A stretch of DNA of 38,860 bases from an uncultured Candidatus Saccharibacteria bacterium (GTDB taxonomy: Bacteria; Patescibacteriota; Saccharimonadia; Saccharimonadales; Saccharimonadaceae). The DNA is taken from contig CAMNFE010000004.1 in assembly GCA_946537195.1 (NCBI GenBank), positions 1 to 38,860 on the forward strand. The letters are read 5' to 3'. The notes beneath the pieces are model-generated. The model saw only the letters and a list, made by a program, of their open reading frames with translations. It ran no database searches and was not told where the DNA came from. Shown piece by piece: positions 29,758-36,415 of this stretch (position 1 is the first letter of the stretch; every line of letters starts with the position of its first letter). The translations under genes and the position numbers were made by a program.

Positions 29758-31503
29758 CTATTTTATCGGCTCTATCCTTAAATATTCTAACAAATAATTG
29801 CTAATCTCGGTAAATACTGGCACCGCATCCAACGATCCCCAGAGCAAGCTGCTACCATCTAGACGCACCATTATGACGTATTCCGGCAATGACCCGTTCG
29901 TGTTTTTGCGACCATAACCAATCACGCTCGCAATTGTTGCGTCTGAAGTATATTTACCGCTCGCATCATAAGTTTCCGAGGTGCCGGTTTTAATTCCGAT
30001 CTTGTAACCCGCCTTGTCGCCAGAACGCGGCACTTCATTAGCGCGCACCTCTTCTAGCATCGAACGCATCTCCTCGCTCGTGCCTTTTGTTATTGTTTGC
30101 CTGACCGGTCCTTTATCATCATCTTTATAGAAAGATTTATTTTTCATCACTCCCGCTATCACTGTAGGAGTATAGTAATCTCCGCCATTTACTAACGACG
30201 AAAAACCAGCCGCCACCTGCAACATCGTCAAGTTCATACCCTGGCCGAAAGTCATATTCGCATAGCGTACCGCATTCCCCTCGTCTTCTTCCGGGCTAAT
30301 AATAACACCCGGCGCATCATATATTTCTACGCCCGTTCTCTTCCCTAAACCAAAATGATCAGTTAGATAGCTATAAAGTTTTCGACGCGCATCCTTCGTA
30401 ATTGAACCTCCCCCCAAACGACGCAGGGCTTCAATCGATCCGGTATTAAATGAATAATCTAATGCCGTTCTGAAAGAGATCTGGCCTAGAGCTTTATTTG
30501 TTAACGCGTTCTGCATTCTACGGTCTTCGACGTAAGTATAGCCAGCGTTATAATAAGTGTCGTTCGGCCTTAATACTCCTTCATTAATCGCCGCAGCATA
30601 CGTAAAAGTCTTACAAACCGAAGCTGGCTCATAAGGCGATTCGGTTACGCGATTAATAAACAAAGACGCATCTTTTTCTTTGTAGTAAGTTTCCGGATTA
30701 TAAGATGGGTAATTCGCCATCGCCATAACTTTACCGTTATTCGGATTCATTACAATTGCGCTGGCTGCCGTGATTGCACGATTATTCTCCATTCTAGTCT
30801 TCAAAATCTTCTCGATTTTGCGCTGGATATTTTCGTCCACCGTCAAAACTATGTTTTCACCATCTTGCGCCGGAATCTCAATATTATCATCTCCAATAGA
30901 AAGCGGAATATCATGTACGTCTGTAATGGTTTTAAGCATACCATTTTTGCCCGCCAATCGATCATTTAGTGAGCCCTCCAAACCCGTGCCTACCCCCTCC
31001 GCATTTACGAAGCCTAGTATTTGTGCGCCTAATTGTCCGGCCGGATAAACTCTACGCGAAGTTTCTTTTTGCCCTACCCCGCGCAAATTTGCCTCTCGTA
31101 CTTTAGTTACGGTCTCATAGTTCACATGTTTTGCAATTTCAACATAGCCGCTCTTCATGTCAGACCAAACTTTATCCCAAGTCGTAATCATTTGATTTCC
31201 GAGAATATTCGACAACTGCGCCTGGACTTTGTCTTTATCATTTACATAACTTGGATCAACGAAAATCAACCAGGTGCGCTCGTTCATAATAACTGGAGTC
31301 GTCGCGTTTTCGCCGTCCATCATATAAACTTCACCGCGTTTTGCGAGTAAAGAATACTTCGAAACGCGCATCTCACTTGCCGCATCAACATATTTACGGT
31401 GATCAATAATTTGCACCAGGAATAATCGCACCACTGCAATAAAAACAGCCATGAAAATAGCTATTTTCATCAATAAATAACGCGATCTGCGCGACATAAA
31501 CAT
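29758..31503 (-). CDS. ftsI: Class B penicillin-binding protein FtsI (PBP3-like transpeptidase)
   Basis: 581 aa. N-terminal transmembrane helix (residues ~11-30), pedestal/dimerisation domain with RRVYPAGQLGAQILGF (~165), then the transpeptidase. The catalytic serine is in EPASVCKTFT (SxxK read as SVCK, Ser about 295), the second motif is SFN in DYSFNTGS (~350) and the third is KTGTSE (~508). It cross-links septal peptidoglycan with FtsW. The cysteine inside SxxK is uncommon. No PASTA domains are seen. Start chosen because TATAAT lies 6 nt before the ATG. First gene of ftsI-mraY-ftsW-murG. Confidence 0.94.
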   Translation of the reverse strand: MFMSRRSRYLLMKIAIFMAVFIAVVRLFLVQIIDHRKYVDAASEMRVSKYSLLAKRGEVYMMDGENATTPVIMNERTWLIFVDPSYVNDKDKVQAQLSNILGNQMITTWDKVWSDMKSGYVEIAKHVNYETVTKVREANLRGVGQKETSRRVYPAGQLGAQILGFVNAEGVGTGLEGSLNDRLAGKNGMLKTITDVHDIPLSIGDDNIEIPAQDGENIVLTVDENIQRKIEKILKTRMENNRAITAASAIVMNPNNGKVMAMANYPSYNPETYYKEKDASLFINRVTESPYEPASVCKTFTYAAAINEGVLRPNDTYYNAGYTYVEDRRMQNALTNKALGQISFRTALDYSFNTGSIEALRRLGGGSITKDARRKLYSYLTDHFGLGKRTGVEIYDAPGVIISPEEDEGNAVRYANMTFGQGMNLTMLQVAAGFSSLVNGGDYYTPTVIAGVMKNKSFYKDDDKGPVRQTITKGTSEEMRSMLEEVRANEVPRSGDKAGYKIGIKTGTSETYDASGKYTSDATIASVIGYGRKNTNGSLPEYVIMVRLDGSSLLWGSLDAVPVFTEISNYLLEYLRIEPIK

Positions 31504-31509
31504 AAGTAG

Positions 31510-31515
31510 ATTATA
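31510..31515 (-). promoter_or_regulatory. Leaderless promoter of ftsI
   Basis: TATAAT then 6 nt then ATG on the minus strand; divergent from the strong promoter at 31559. Confidence 0.65.
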
Positions 31516-31558
31516 CTACATTTAACCCCTTATTCTATATAGAAAAGCATAAAAACTA

Positions 31559-31587
31559 TTGACTTTTTCGCAAAAGTATGCTATAAT
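31559..31587 (+). promoter_or_regulatory. Consensus promoter of the 97-aa gene
   Basis: TTGACT, 17-bp spacer ending TATGC, TATAAT. Transcription would start near 31594 and give a ~57-nt leader. That leader holds a GTAAGG/CCTTAC hairpin with an alternative GGTAC-GAA-GTACC pairing, followed by AAAGGTGGAG. Confidence 0.85.
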
Positions 31588-31651
31588 CTCTCGCAATATC
31601 GTAAGGGGTGGGGTACGAAGTACCTTACCGGACAAGAGAAAGGTGGAGACC

Positions 31652-31945
31652 ATGGCTTACGTGCCGCGTTTCCCCAATGTCACAGCCGCCGAGATCGTCA
31701 ACAAGTACCACTTCGACGAAGCGGCCGAAGAGCTCCACATGAAGCCCTTCGAGTCGCACCTCTGCGAGATCCCCAACGTCGCCATTTCCGACTATTGGCG
31801 AGAGGAGGAGTACCTTCGCGAGGAGGTCGAGCTTTGCGGGCGCCTGCTGTTCGTCCTCCCCATCGATGAATGCACGATGGATGACCGCATCGCACTCGCC
31901 GAACGCAAGGCTCTCGTCAACTGGTGGCTGTCCGCACTCTACTGA
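31652..31945 (+). CDS. Hypothetical 97-aa acidic protein, GC-rich and strongly expressed-looking
   Basis: 97 aa from the ATG at 31652 after AAAGGTGGAG; an in-frame TTG at 31559 is the -35 box, not a start. The protein is acidic, without signal peptide or transmembrane helix, with Trp near the middle and the end (SDYWREEEY; VNWWLSALY) and two cysteines. I recognise no family. Codons mostly end in C or G, sharply unlike the AT-leaning neighbours, and the gene is the only plus-strand gene in a long minus-strand tract. A consensus promoter, structured leader and strong terminator make it a complete unit. Recent acquisition or selection for high expression both fit. Confidence 0.65.
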   Translation: MAYVPRFPNVTAAEIVNKYHFDEAAEELHMKPFESHLCEIPNVAISDYWREEEYLREEVELCGRLLFVLPIDECTMDDRIALAERKALVNWWLSALY

Positions 31946-31963
31946 TATCCACCCCACTACAAG

Positions 31964-31992
31964 GGCCCCGAGCTAACTCGAGGCCTTTTTTC
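31964..31992 (+). terminator. Terminator of the 97-aa gene
   Basis: GGCC-C-CGAG / CTCG-A-GGCC stem with one mismatch, 4-nt loop, T-run. Confidence 0.8.
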
Positions 31993-32001
31993 CTTCTCCG
32001 T

Positions 32002-32036
32002 AAAAAATTCCGGCCAAACACTTACCGGAATTTTTT
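32002..32036. terminator. Bidirectional terminator between the 97-aa gene and ftsL-like gene
   Basis: Perfect 12-bp arms AAAAAATTCCGG/CCGGAATTTTTT with an 11-nt loop; A/T-runs on both sides. Confidence 0.85.
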
Positions 32037-32055
32037 CATACAAGAAAAATGTATA

Positions 32056-32418
32056 TTATTCTTTTACAAAATCCGCACTGTTGGCGTCAGCCATTGCTGC
32101 TGCCACCTGATTTTTATCCTCATCGGCTGCCGCCGCGGTAATCTTCGCATTTTCCACCGCTAGAGCGTCGCGTTGCGCTTCGAGGTTTACAATTTCACTA
32201 TCTACCTCGGCTATTTCGACATCATAATTAGTCACTTTAGTACTTTGCGTCAGAAAAATTAAGCCAGTTAGTAGCACAATTAGCACAATAGTAATTGTAT
32301 GACTAACCGGCCCCAGGACTATCTTTGAATTATGACGTACATCATTACGATTACGCGCCCAAGTATTACTTGTGCTTCTCGTTCCCGTCATTCTTCTGGT
32401 TGCATAATATGCTGGCAT
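32056..32418 (-). CDS. ftsL: FtsL/DivIC-like division protein
   Basis: 120 aa. A basic, polar N-terminus (~38 residues) precedes one transmembrane helix (TITIVLIVLLTGLIFLT, ~40-57). A predicted coiled coil follows (VEIAEVDSEIVNLEAQRDAL, AVENAKI, ~65-95), then an Ala-rich tail. Size, topology and position between rsmH and ftsI are those of FtsL, which bridges FtsQ and FtsB to the FtsW-FtsI pair. Sequence similarity is weak in this family, so the call leans on context. The start is uncertain: no ribosome-binding site or leaderless -10 precedes the ATG at 32418, and an internal ATG ten codons later is possible. Confidence 0.7.
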   Translation of the reverse strand: MPAYYATRRMTGTRSTSNTWARNRNDVRHNSKIVLGPVSHTITIVLIVLLTGLIFLTQSTKVTNYDVEIAEVDSEIVNLEAQRDALAVENAKITAAAADEDKNQVAAAMADANSADFVKE

Positions 32419-32471
32419 CAAAATATTCCGTTTTTGTTTTTATTTTTTCTCTACACTTAAGCTTTGGCGGT

Positions 32472-32503
32472 GAGCTGGACGACAAGAGAAAAACGTCCAG
32501 CTC
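32472..32503 (-). repeat. Perfect 10-bp hairpin upstream of the ftsL-like gene
   Basis: GAGCTGGACG/CGTCCAGCTC, 12-nt loop, with no adjacent T-run. It could pause polymerase, protect a processed mRNA end, or control read-through into ftsL. Confidence 0.6.
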
Positions 32504-32678
32504 CTACCAAAGAAGGTCAAAAATGTTTTTTAGTTTACACACTCCGCACTAACTACACCTATTGTAGAGGCACCCCGTTATCGGGGCATATAGGTCTTGT
32601 TCGCGTTTTTAGCATCAAAAAGATTGTTTTATCGGTCAAAATAAAAATCTATTTGTTGGTCAAAATTACTGCTAAATA

Positions 32679-32741
32679 CTAGCGGAAGTGAACTTTAACT
32701 TGTTGTGCACGGCTTCTGTTCGTGACAGTAATCTTTGCCAT
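32679..32741 (-). CDS. Candidate 20-aa small protein with strong ribosome-binding site
   Basis: ATG at 32741 preceded by AAAGGAGTAAGGAGT; encodes MAKITVTNRSRAQQVKVHFR and stops at TAG. The peptide is basic, with no hydrophobic stretch. The Shine-Dalgarno is far better than those of neighbouring division genes, which is why I list it despite its length. It may be a leader peptide controlling read-through into ftsL-ftsI or a real micro-protein. It would be transcribed from the rsmH promoter. Confidence 0.4.
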   Translation of the reverse strand: MAKITVTNRSRAQQVKVHFR

Positions 32742-32815
32742 ACTCCTTACTCCTTTTTGTTTTTTGTTTTTACGATGGCGCCTTAGTCCAGGACTTCAAG
32801 TGCCATCAAGATTGG

Positions 32816-33691
32816 TCAGATCTTTTCGGCCACCCTAAGTTTTGCACTACGCGCACGGGGATTATTAACAATTTCGATATTGTCCGCAATAATCGGTTTC
32901 TTAGTAATTATCTTCAGTGTCGACTCTAGGCCTTTGCTGCTTTCGTCCTTAAAATACTCTTTAACGAGTCGATCCTCGAGGCTATGGAACGTAATAATCG
33001 CTACTCTTCCGCCCGGATTCAATAATTTGGGCAATAATGGCAATGTTTTCTCGATAATTCCGAGCTCGTCGTTCACGACAATCCTTATTGCTTGAAAAAT
33101 CCGTGTCGCCGGATGCGTATGCGAGTACGGTGATTTTGACTTTATTAAATCAGCGAGTTCGGTAGTTGTTTCGACTGGCCGATTCATGCAGATTTCGCGG
33201 GCTAGCAATTCAGCACGACCACGTCGTTCCTCTGCGTATTTCTCAAAAATATCCGCTAGTTTTCGTTCGCTCCACTTATTTACTACCGTCCATGCGTCCA
33301 ATTCTTGCGACTCGTCCATTCGCATATCGAGTCGTGCCTTTTTCGCAAACGAAAAACCTCGTTCCCCCTCGTCTAATTGCGGTGAAGAAACTCCAAAGTC
33401 CGCCAAAATCATATCAAAGCTAATTCCACTCTCCACAAGTAGTAGCGCAGTACTATAAAAATCATCATGCATCAATTTCGGCTTCACCTCTTGGTACTTC
33501 GCTTCTAAGAAATTAATTGCATTTTGATCACGGTCATTCAGGACCGCACCTTTATAGTTCCGAGTTACTTCCAAAATTTTATCAGCATGCCCACCGTATC
33601 CCGCCGTGAGATCTAAATATGTCTCGCCATTTTGCGGCTGCAGATACTCTAATACGCTCGATAATAATACTGGAATATGAACTTCATTCAT
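32816..33691 (-). CDS. rsmH: 16S rRNA m4C1402 methyltransferase RsmH (MraW)
   Basis: 291 aa from the ATG at 33691, which lies 6 nt after TATAAT; the longer in-frame start at 33724 would place the -10 box inside the gene. RsmH N4-methylates C1402 of 16S rRNA. Motifs: N-terminal HIPVLLSSVLEYLQP, SAM-binding DLTAGYGGHADKIL (~28-41), ILADFGVSSPQLDEGERGFSF (~95-115), and C-terminal LLNPGGRVAIITFHSLEDRLVK with NPRARSAKLRVAEK at the end. Length is slightly under the usual ~310. First gene of the division cluster; no mraZ precedes it. Confidence 0.95.
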   Translation of the reverse strand: MNEVHIPVLLSSVLEYLQPQNGETYLDLTAGYGGHADKILEVTRNYKGAVLNDRDQNAINFLEAKYQEVKPKLMHDDFYSTALLLVESGISFDMILADFGVSSPQLDEGERGFSFAKKARLDMRMDESQELDAWTVVNKWSERKLADIFEKYAEERRGRAELLAREICMNRPVETTTELADLIKSKSPYSHTHPATRIFQAIRIVVNDELGIIEKTLPLLPKLLNPGGRVAIITFHSLEDRLVKEYFKDESSKGLESTLKIITKKPIIADNIEIVNNPRARSAKLRVAEKI

Positions 33692-34385
33692 TTCTTCATT
33701 ATATCTTAGTTCGAACCCGAGCATCTAGAAATTTCAGGTGTTTGTGTTTTTTGTTGTTTATTTTATCCTTTACACATTTAAGATTCCACAATTACAGCCA
33801 GCTTATAGCCAACCCATTAATTATGGAGTTGAGAGACTTAATTTGTGTGAGGTGGAGTTATATGTTTGGGAGGTGTGTATTTTATAGAATGAACCTACGG
33901 TTTCTTTTTCGCGTATCCTAAACGCGCCTAAAACTCCTAGATGTCCGAGTTCGAACGCTATTAATGTGCATAAAAATAAAGACCAATATTAGTGCTTTGA
34001 AAGGGTAACAATCTGGTATGCATTCGATTGGTCTTTGATCTCAATCTTCCTTTTCATACTTTTTATTTTTCCAACCGTCCTTTGGTTTTTATTTTTATTT
34101 CGTGGTGTTTATTTTGTTTCCACTTGTCCTTAGTTTAAGCAACAAATCCAAAAATTTCAAGACCCATTTTTGCCTAGTTTTCCACATTTTGGTGTAAAAC
34201 ATGATCAATTAACAGGGGAAAAACCGAACAAAATATTTGTTTTACTTATGTTTTTCCACACTTGCAAAACTTTATTGACAATGTTTTAAAAACCGAACAG
34301 CAAAGCCCTTGAAATTATTACAATTTATTGCAAAACTATTGCCCTGCCCGCTCTTGATTATTTCGCAAAATATTTCTAAATAAAA
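33692..34385. other. AT-rich gene-free region upstream of rsmH
   Basis: About 690 bp without a credible gene. It contains the rsmH -10 box, an exact 10-bp inverted repeat AAAGACCAAT (33978) and ATTGGTCTTT (34027) with a 39-bp loop, one TAACAGGGG motif (~34212) and two TTTTCCACA elements (~34189 and ~34252) like DnaA boxes. Confidence 0.5.
33698..33703 (-). promoter_or_regulatory. Leaderless promoter of rsmH
   Basis: TATAAT then GAAGAA then ATG on the minus strand. This fixes the start codon. Confidence 0.65.
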
Positions 34386-34415
34386 AAGGCTCAGAACTTC
34401 CCTGTTCCGAGCCTT
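34386..34415 (-). terminator. Terminator of the 183-aa membrane protein gene
   Basis: AAGGCTC-GAAC / GTTC-GAGCCTT stem with one mismatch and a 6-nt loop; T-run on the minus strand. Confidence 0.85.
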
Positions 34416-34419
34416 ACGT

Positions 34420-34971
34420 TTAGTAATTTCCTAGCCACAATGGATAAAATGCCCAATAATTCGACGTCCGCATCACCGCGTAGCGACGATCTTTCTCTGG
34501 ATAGTCCTCCGGCGACCAAAACTCCATTTCGAGCTCAAATTCCTCGCCATCAAGCTGCTTAAACACCGCAATGTCCTGTTTCGTTTCTTCATCGAATCTA
34601 ATGTGGTCAAACCGTCCAATTAACGGTACAATGCAAAACTCATATATTAGCGTAAAACACCCGCTAACTATCCATCCCAACAGACAACCGCCTTTAATCA
34701 CTCCGGCCGGGATAAAGATAACCATCAAGATTACACCCACCAGGTATAGAATGAAGCTTGCCGCTGTTCGGATGATAATGTTGAAGCCCTGAGCTCTAAT
34801 GTTCGGATCTTCGAAGTATCCTCGCCCTTTGTACTCTAGGTATGCCACCACGAAACCTAACGCATAAGGATAAACCCAACACGTCATAATTGCAGATATC
34901 AATAATTCCGCCGCTATGTAAGCGATTATTGCAAATAGGATAACTAAACCAATACTTTTAAGGACTAGCAT
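34420..34971 (-). CDS. Integral membrane protein of unknown function
   Basis: 183 aa with about three to four hydrophobic segments (residues ~5-27, ~35-45, ~65-92, ~95-115), then an acidic C-terminal domain rich in Glu, Asp, Trp and Tyr (EFELEMEFWSPEDYPEKDRR). AGGGGGTGG precedes the ATG. No family recognised. It lies 86 bp after the DUF1704 gene in the same direction and may be co-transcribed; its own terminator follows. The hydrophobic, then acidic arrangement suggests an inward-facing soluble tail, but topology is uncertain. Confidence 0.65.
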   Translation of the reverse strand: MLVLKSIGLVILFAIIAYIAAELLISAIMTCWVYPYALGFVVAYLEYKGRGYFEDPNIRAQGFNIIIRTAASFILYLVGVILMVIFIPAGVIKGGCLLGWIVSGCFTLIYEFCIVPLIGRFDHIRFDEETKQDIAVFKQLDGEEFELEMEFWSPEDYPEKDRRYAVMRTSNYWAFYPLWLGNY

Positions 34972-35057
34972 ATTACCACCCCCTTCATCAAAAATGACCT
35001 AGATCACATGCTCCAGGTCTATTCTCTATTTTTTCTTCTTCAACGTCAAACTTAAGC

Positions 35058-36392
35058 TTAATTAATCAAGCCATCTTCACGCATCGTTTGAAGCAGTGTT
35101 TCTCTTTTTTGCTCCAAAAAATCGTTTTTACCAGACAAGAACAGCGTACGCATCAATAATTCGCCGTCATCGATGTGTAGCTCAATAAACTTCCAAACCG
35201 ATACGTAGCCACGATAATAAGCTAAGTCGGCATTAATCGGCAAAACCCCCGTCCCACGAAATGCCCGCTGCACTATTCCAAAGCTATTCTCCCGCGAGCG
35301 TCCACAAGCTAAATACTCTAAACGCCATAGTATCTCGAATGTCTGCCTAAAGTTTTTCTTACACACTTGCGCCAAACCAATCGCTAAGTATCGCGCAACG
35401 CAAAGATCATCAAATTTACCATCGATTGCCTGTTCGCATGCTTTTGCCAAGCCTTCATCTGTTAAACGACTATACATTCCACTTTTTGGATATAAAAGAA
35501 CTGGCAAATTTCCCGCACCAGAATCCTTCGTAACAGCACGTAGCACATGTACGCCCAACTCGTGTACAATTATCTTCTCTAGTTCAATACGAGAATAGTT
35601 CTTTTCGCGCGCACCCGGTAAATAGATTCTCTGATCTGTCGCCTTTGTCACTGCCGTCAAAATGTTATCATCCACTTCAGCGCGATAAGGAATACGCAAC
35701 TCTTCGTCTATTATTTCGTTAATAATATTTGCCGCTTCTGGAACTGTAAATTCTTGTTGGCCTTCTGGGATATGGCGCATTACGCTACCAAAAAGACCAT
35801 CAAGCATCTTTTTGAATTTGCGGATTGTTTCCGGTTTAGGTTTGTAATGCTTTTTACGATTACGCCCCATCACGCCAATCATACTGAGCATTTCGCGATA
35901 AATTATTTGTTCATTTTCCGATAGCTTCTTTTTATCTATAGATGCTACTCTTTCGCGGAGCAAAGACCAAAACGTGTCTTCATGCATTCTGCCCAATGCC
36001 GCATCGCTTGCCCGCTGGAAGCGGCGCTTTGCGCGTGCCTTCTCGACGCCATTATTAAAATCGTACGAAGCAGATATTAACTCCGTATGATACCAACTTT
36101 GCCCTAAATCCTTAGTTAAAGATTCCCTAAGTTCATCCGGTAGATCTACCCTTTTTCTAACTTCTTCAAGGTTGGCCAATATTTTTGCACGTCGTCTGCC
36201 TAGCTTTCGCTCGTCCAACACTTTATATCTGTATGGCGGGTATACCATCTGATTGTCGGCTAAAAATAAATCCCTTACCTCTGCTTCATTTGTGGGGCGT
36301 ATATATTCAACATAATTTATCCGACGAGAAACTACCTCTTCGACTAAATCGAACAGGTCCTTGCTCCCCACCGAAGCATTAGCGTCATGCAT
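35058..36392 (-). CDS. DUF1704 (MATCAP-like) zinc metallopeptidase
   Basis: 444 aa from the ATG at 36392; a longer TTG start seven codons upstream contains the TATAAT box and is rejected. Central motif IIVHELGVHVLRAVT (~275-289) gives the HExxxH zinc site, and LTDEGLAKACEQA supplies the downstream EGLA-type motif of the family. Eukaryotic relatives of this fold are tubulin tyrosine carboxypeptidases; bacterial substrates are unknown. The N-terminal ~150 residues are helical and charged. No signal peptide is seen, so it is probably cytoplasmic. It follows typA but has its own promoter. Confidence 0.85.
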   Translation of the reverse strand: MHDANASVGSKDLFDLVEEVVSRRINYVEYIRPTNEAEVRDLFLADNQMVYPPYRYKVLDERKLGRRRAKILANLEEVRKRVDLPDELRESLTKDLGQSWYHTELISASYDFNNGVEKARAKRRFQRASDAALGRMHEDTFWSLLRERVASIDKKKLSENEQIIYREMLSMIGVMGRNRKKHYKPKPETIRKFKKMLDGLFGSVMRHIPEGQQEFTVPEAANIINEIIDEELRIPYRAEVDDNILTAVTKATDQRIYLPGAREKNYSRIELEKIIVHELGVHVLRAVTKDSGAGNLPVLLYPKSGMYSRLTDEGLAKACEQAIDGKFDDLCVARYLAIGLAQVCKKNFRQTFEILWRLEYLACGRSRENSFGIVQRAFRGTGVLPINADLAYYRGYVSVWKFIELHIDDGELLMRTLFLSGKNDFLEQKRETLLQTMREDGLIN

Positions 36393-36401
36393 ATAGTCTA
36401 T

Positions 36402-36407
36402 ATTATA
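36402..36407 (-). promoter_or_regulatory. Near-leaderless promoter of the DUF1704 gene
   Basis: TATAAT with 9 nt to the ATG, so any leader would be about 2 nt. Confidence 0.55.
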
Positions 36408-36415
36408 ACTCAAAA

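Larger units (their letters stand above)
32419..32815. other. Structured spacer between rsmH and the ftsL-like gene
   Basis: About 400 bp on the operon (minus) strand. It contains a hairpin just after rsmH (GATGGC with GCCATC, inner AGTCC/GGACT, ~32773-32807), a 20-codon ORF with a strong ribosome-binding site (32679-32741), a CCCCG/CGGGG hairpin (~32574-32586) and a perfect 10-bp hairpin GAGCTGGACG/CGTCCAGCTC (32472-32503). No clear terminator or new promoter for ftsL was found. Confidence 0.55.

Noticed and set aside
31559-31651. TTG start extending the 97-aa gene
   Set aside because: The TTG is the -35 hexamer of its promoter.
32633-32646. Third copy of the 14-mer flanking the surface genes
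   Set aside because: TTTTTATTTTGACC also occurs on the minus strand here, but a single AT-rich 14-mer match is close to chance in 39 kb and has no paired inverted copy.
33841-33852. 12-mer TGTGTGAGGTGG shared with the 295-nt RNA
   Set aside because: Dozens of shared 12-mers are expected by chance in a window this size.
33960-34270. Chromosomal origin (oriC)
   Set aside because: Only two 9-mers like DnaA boxes, no dnaA or dnaN nearby, and gene orientation suggests a terminus, not an origin, in this window.
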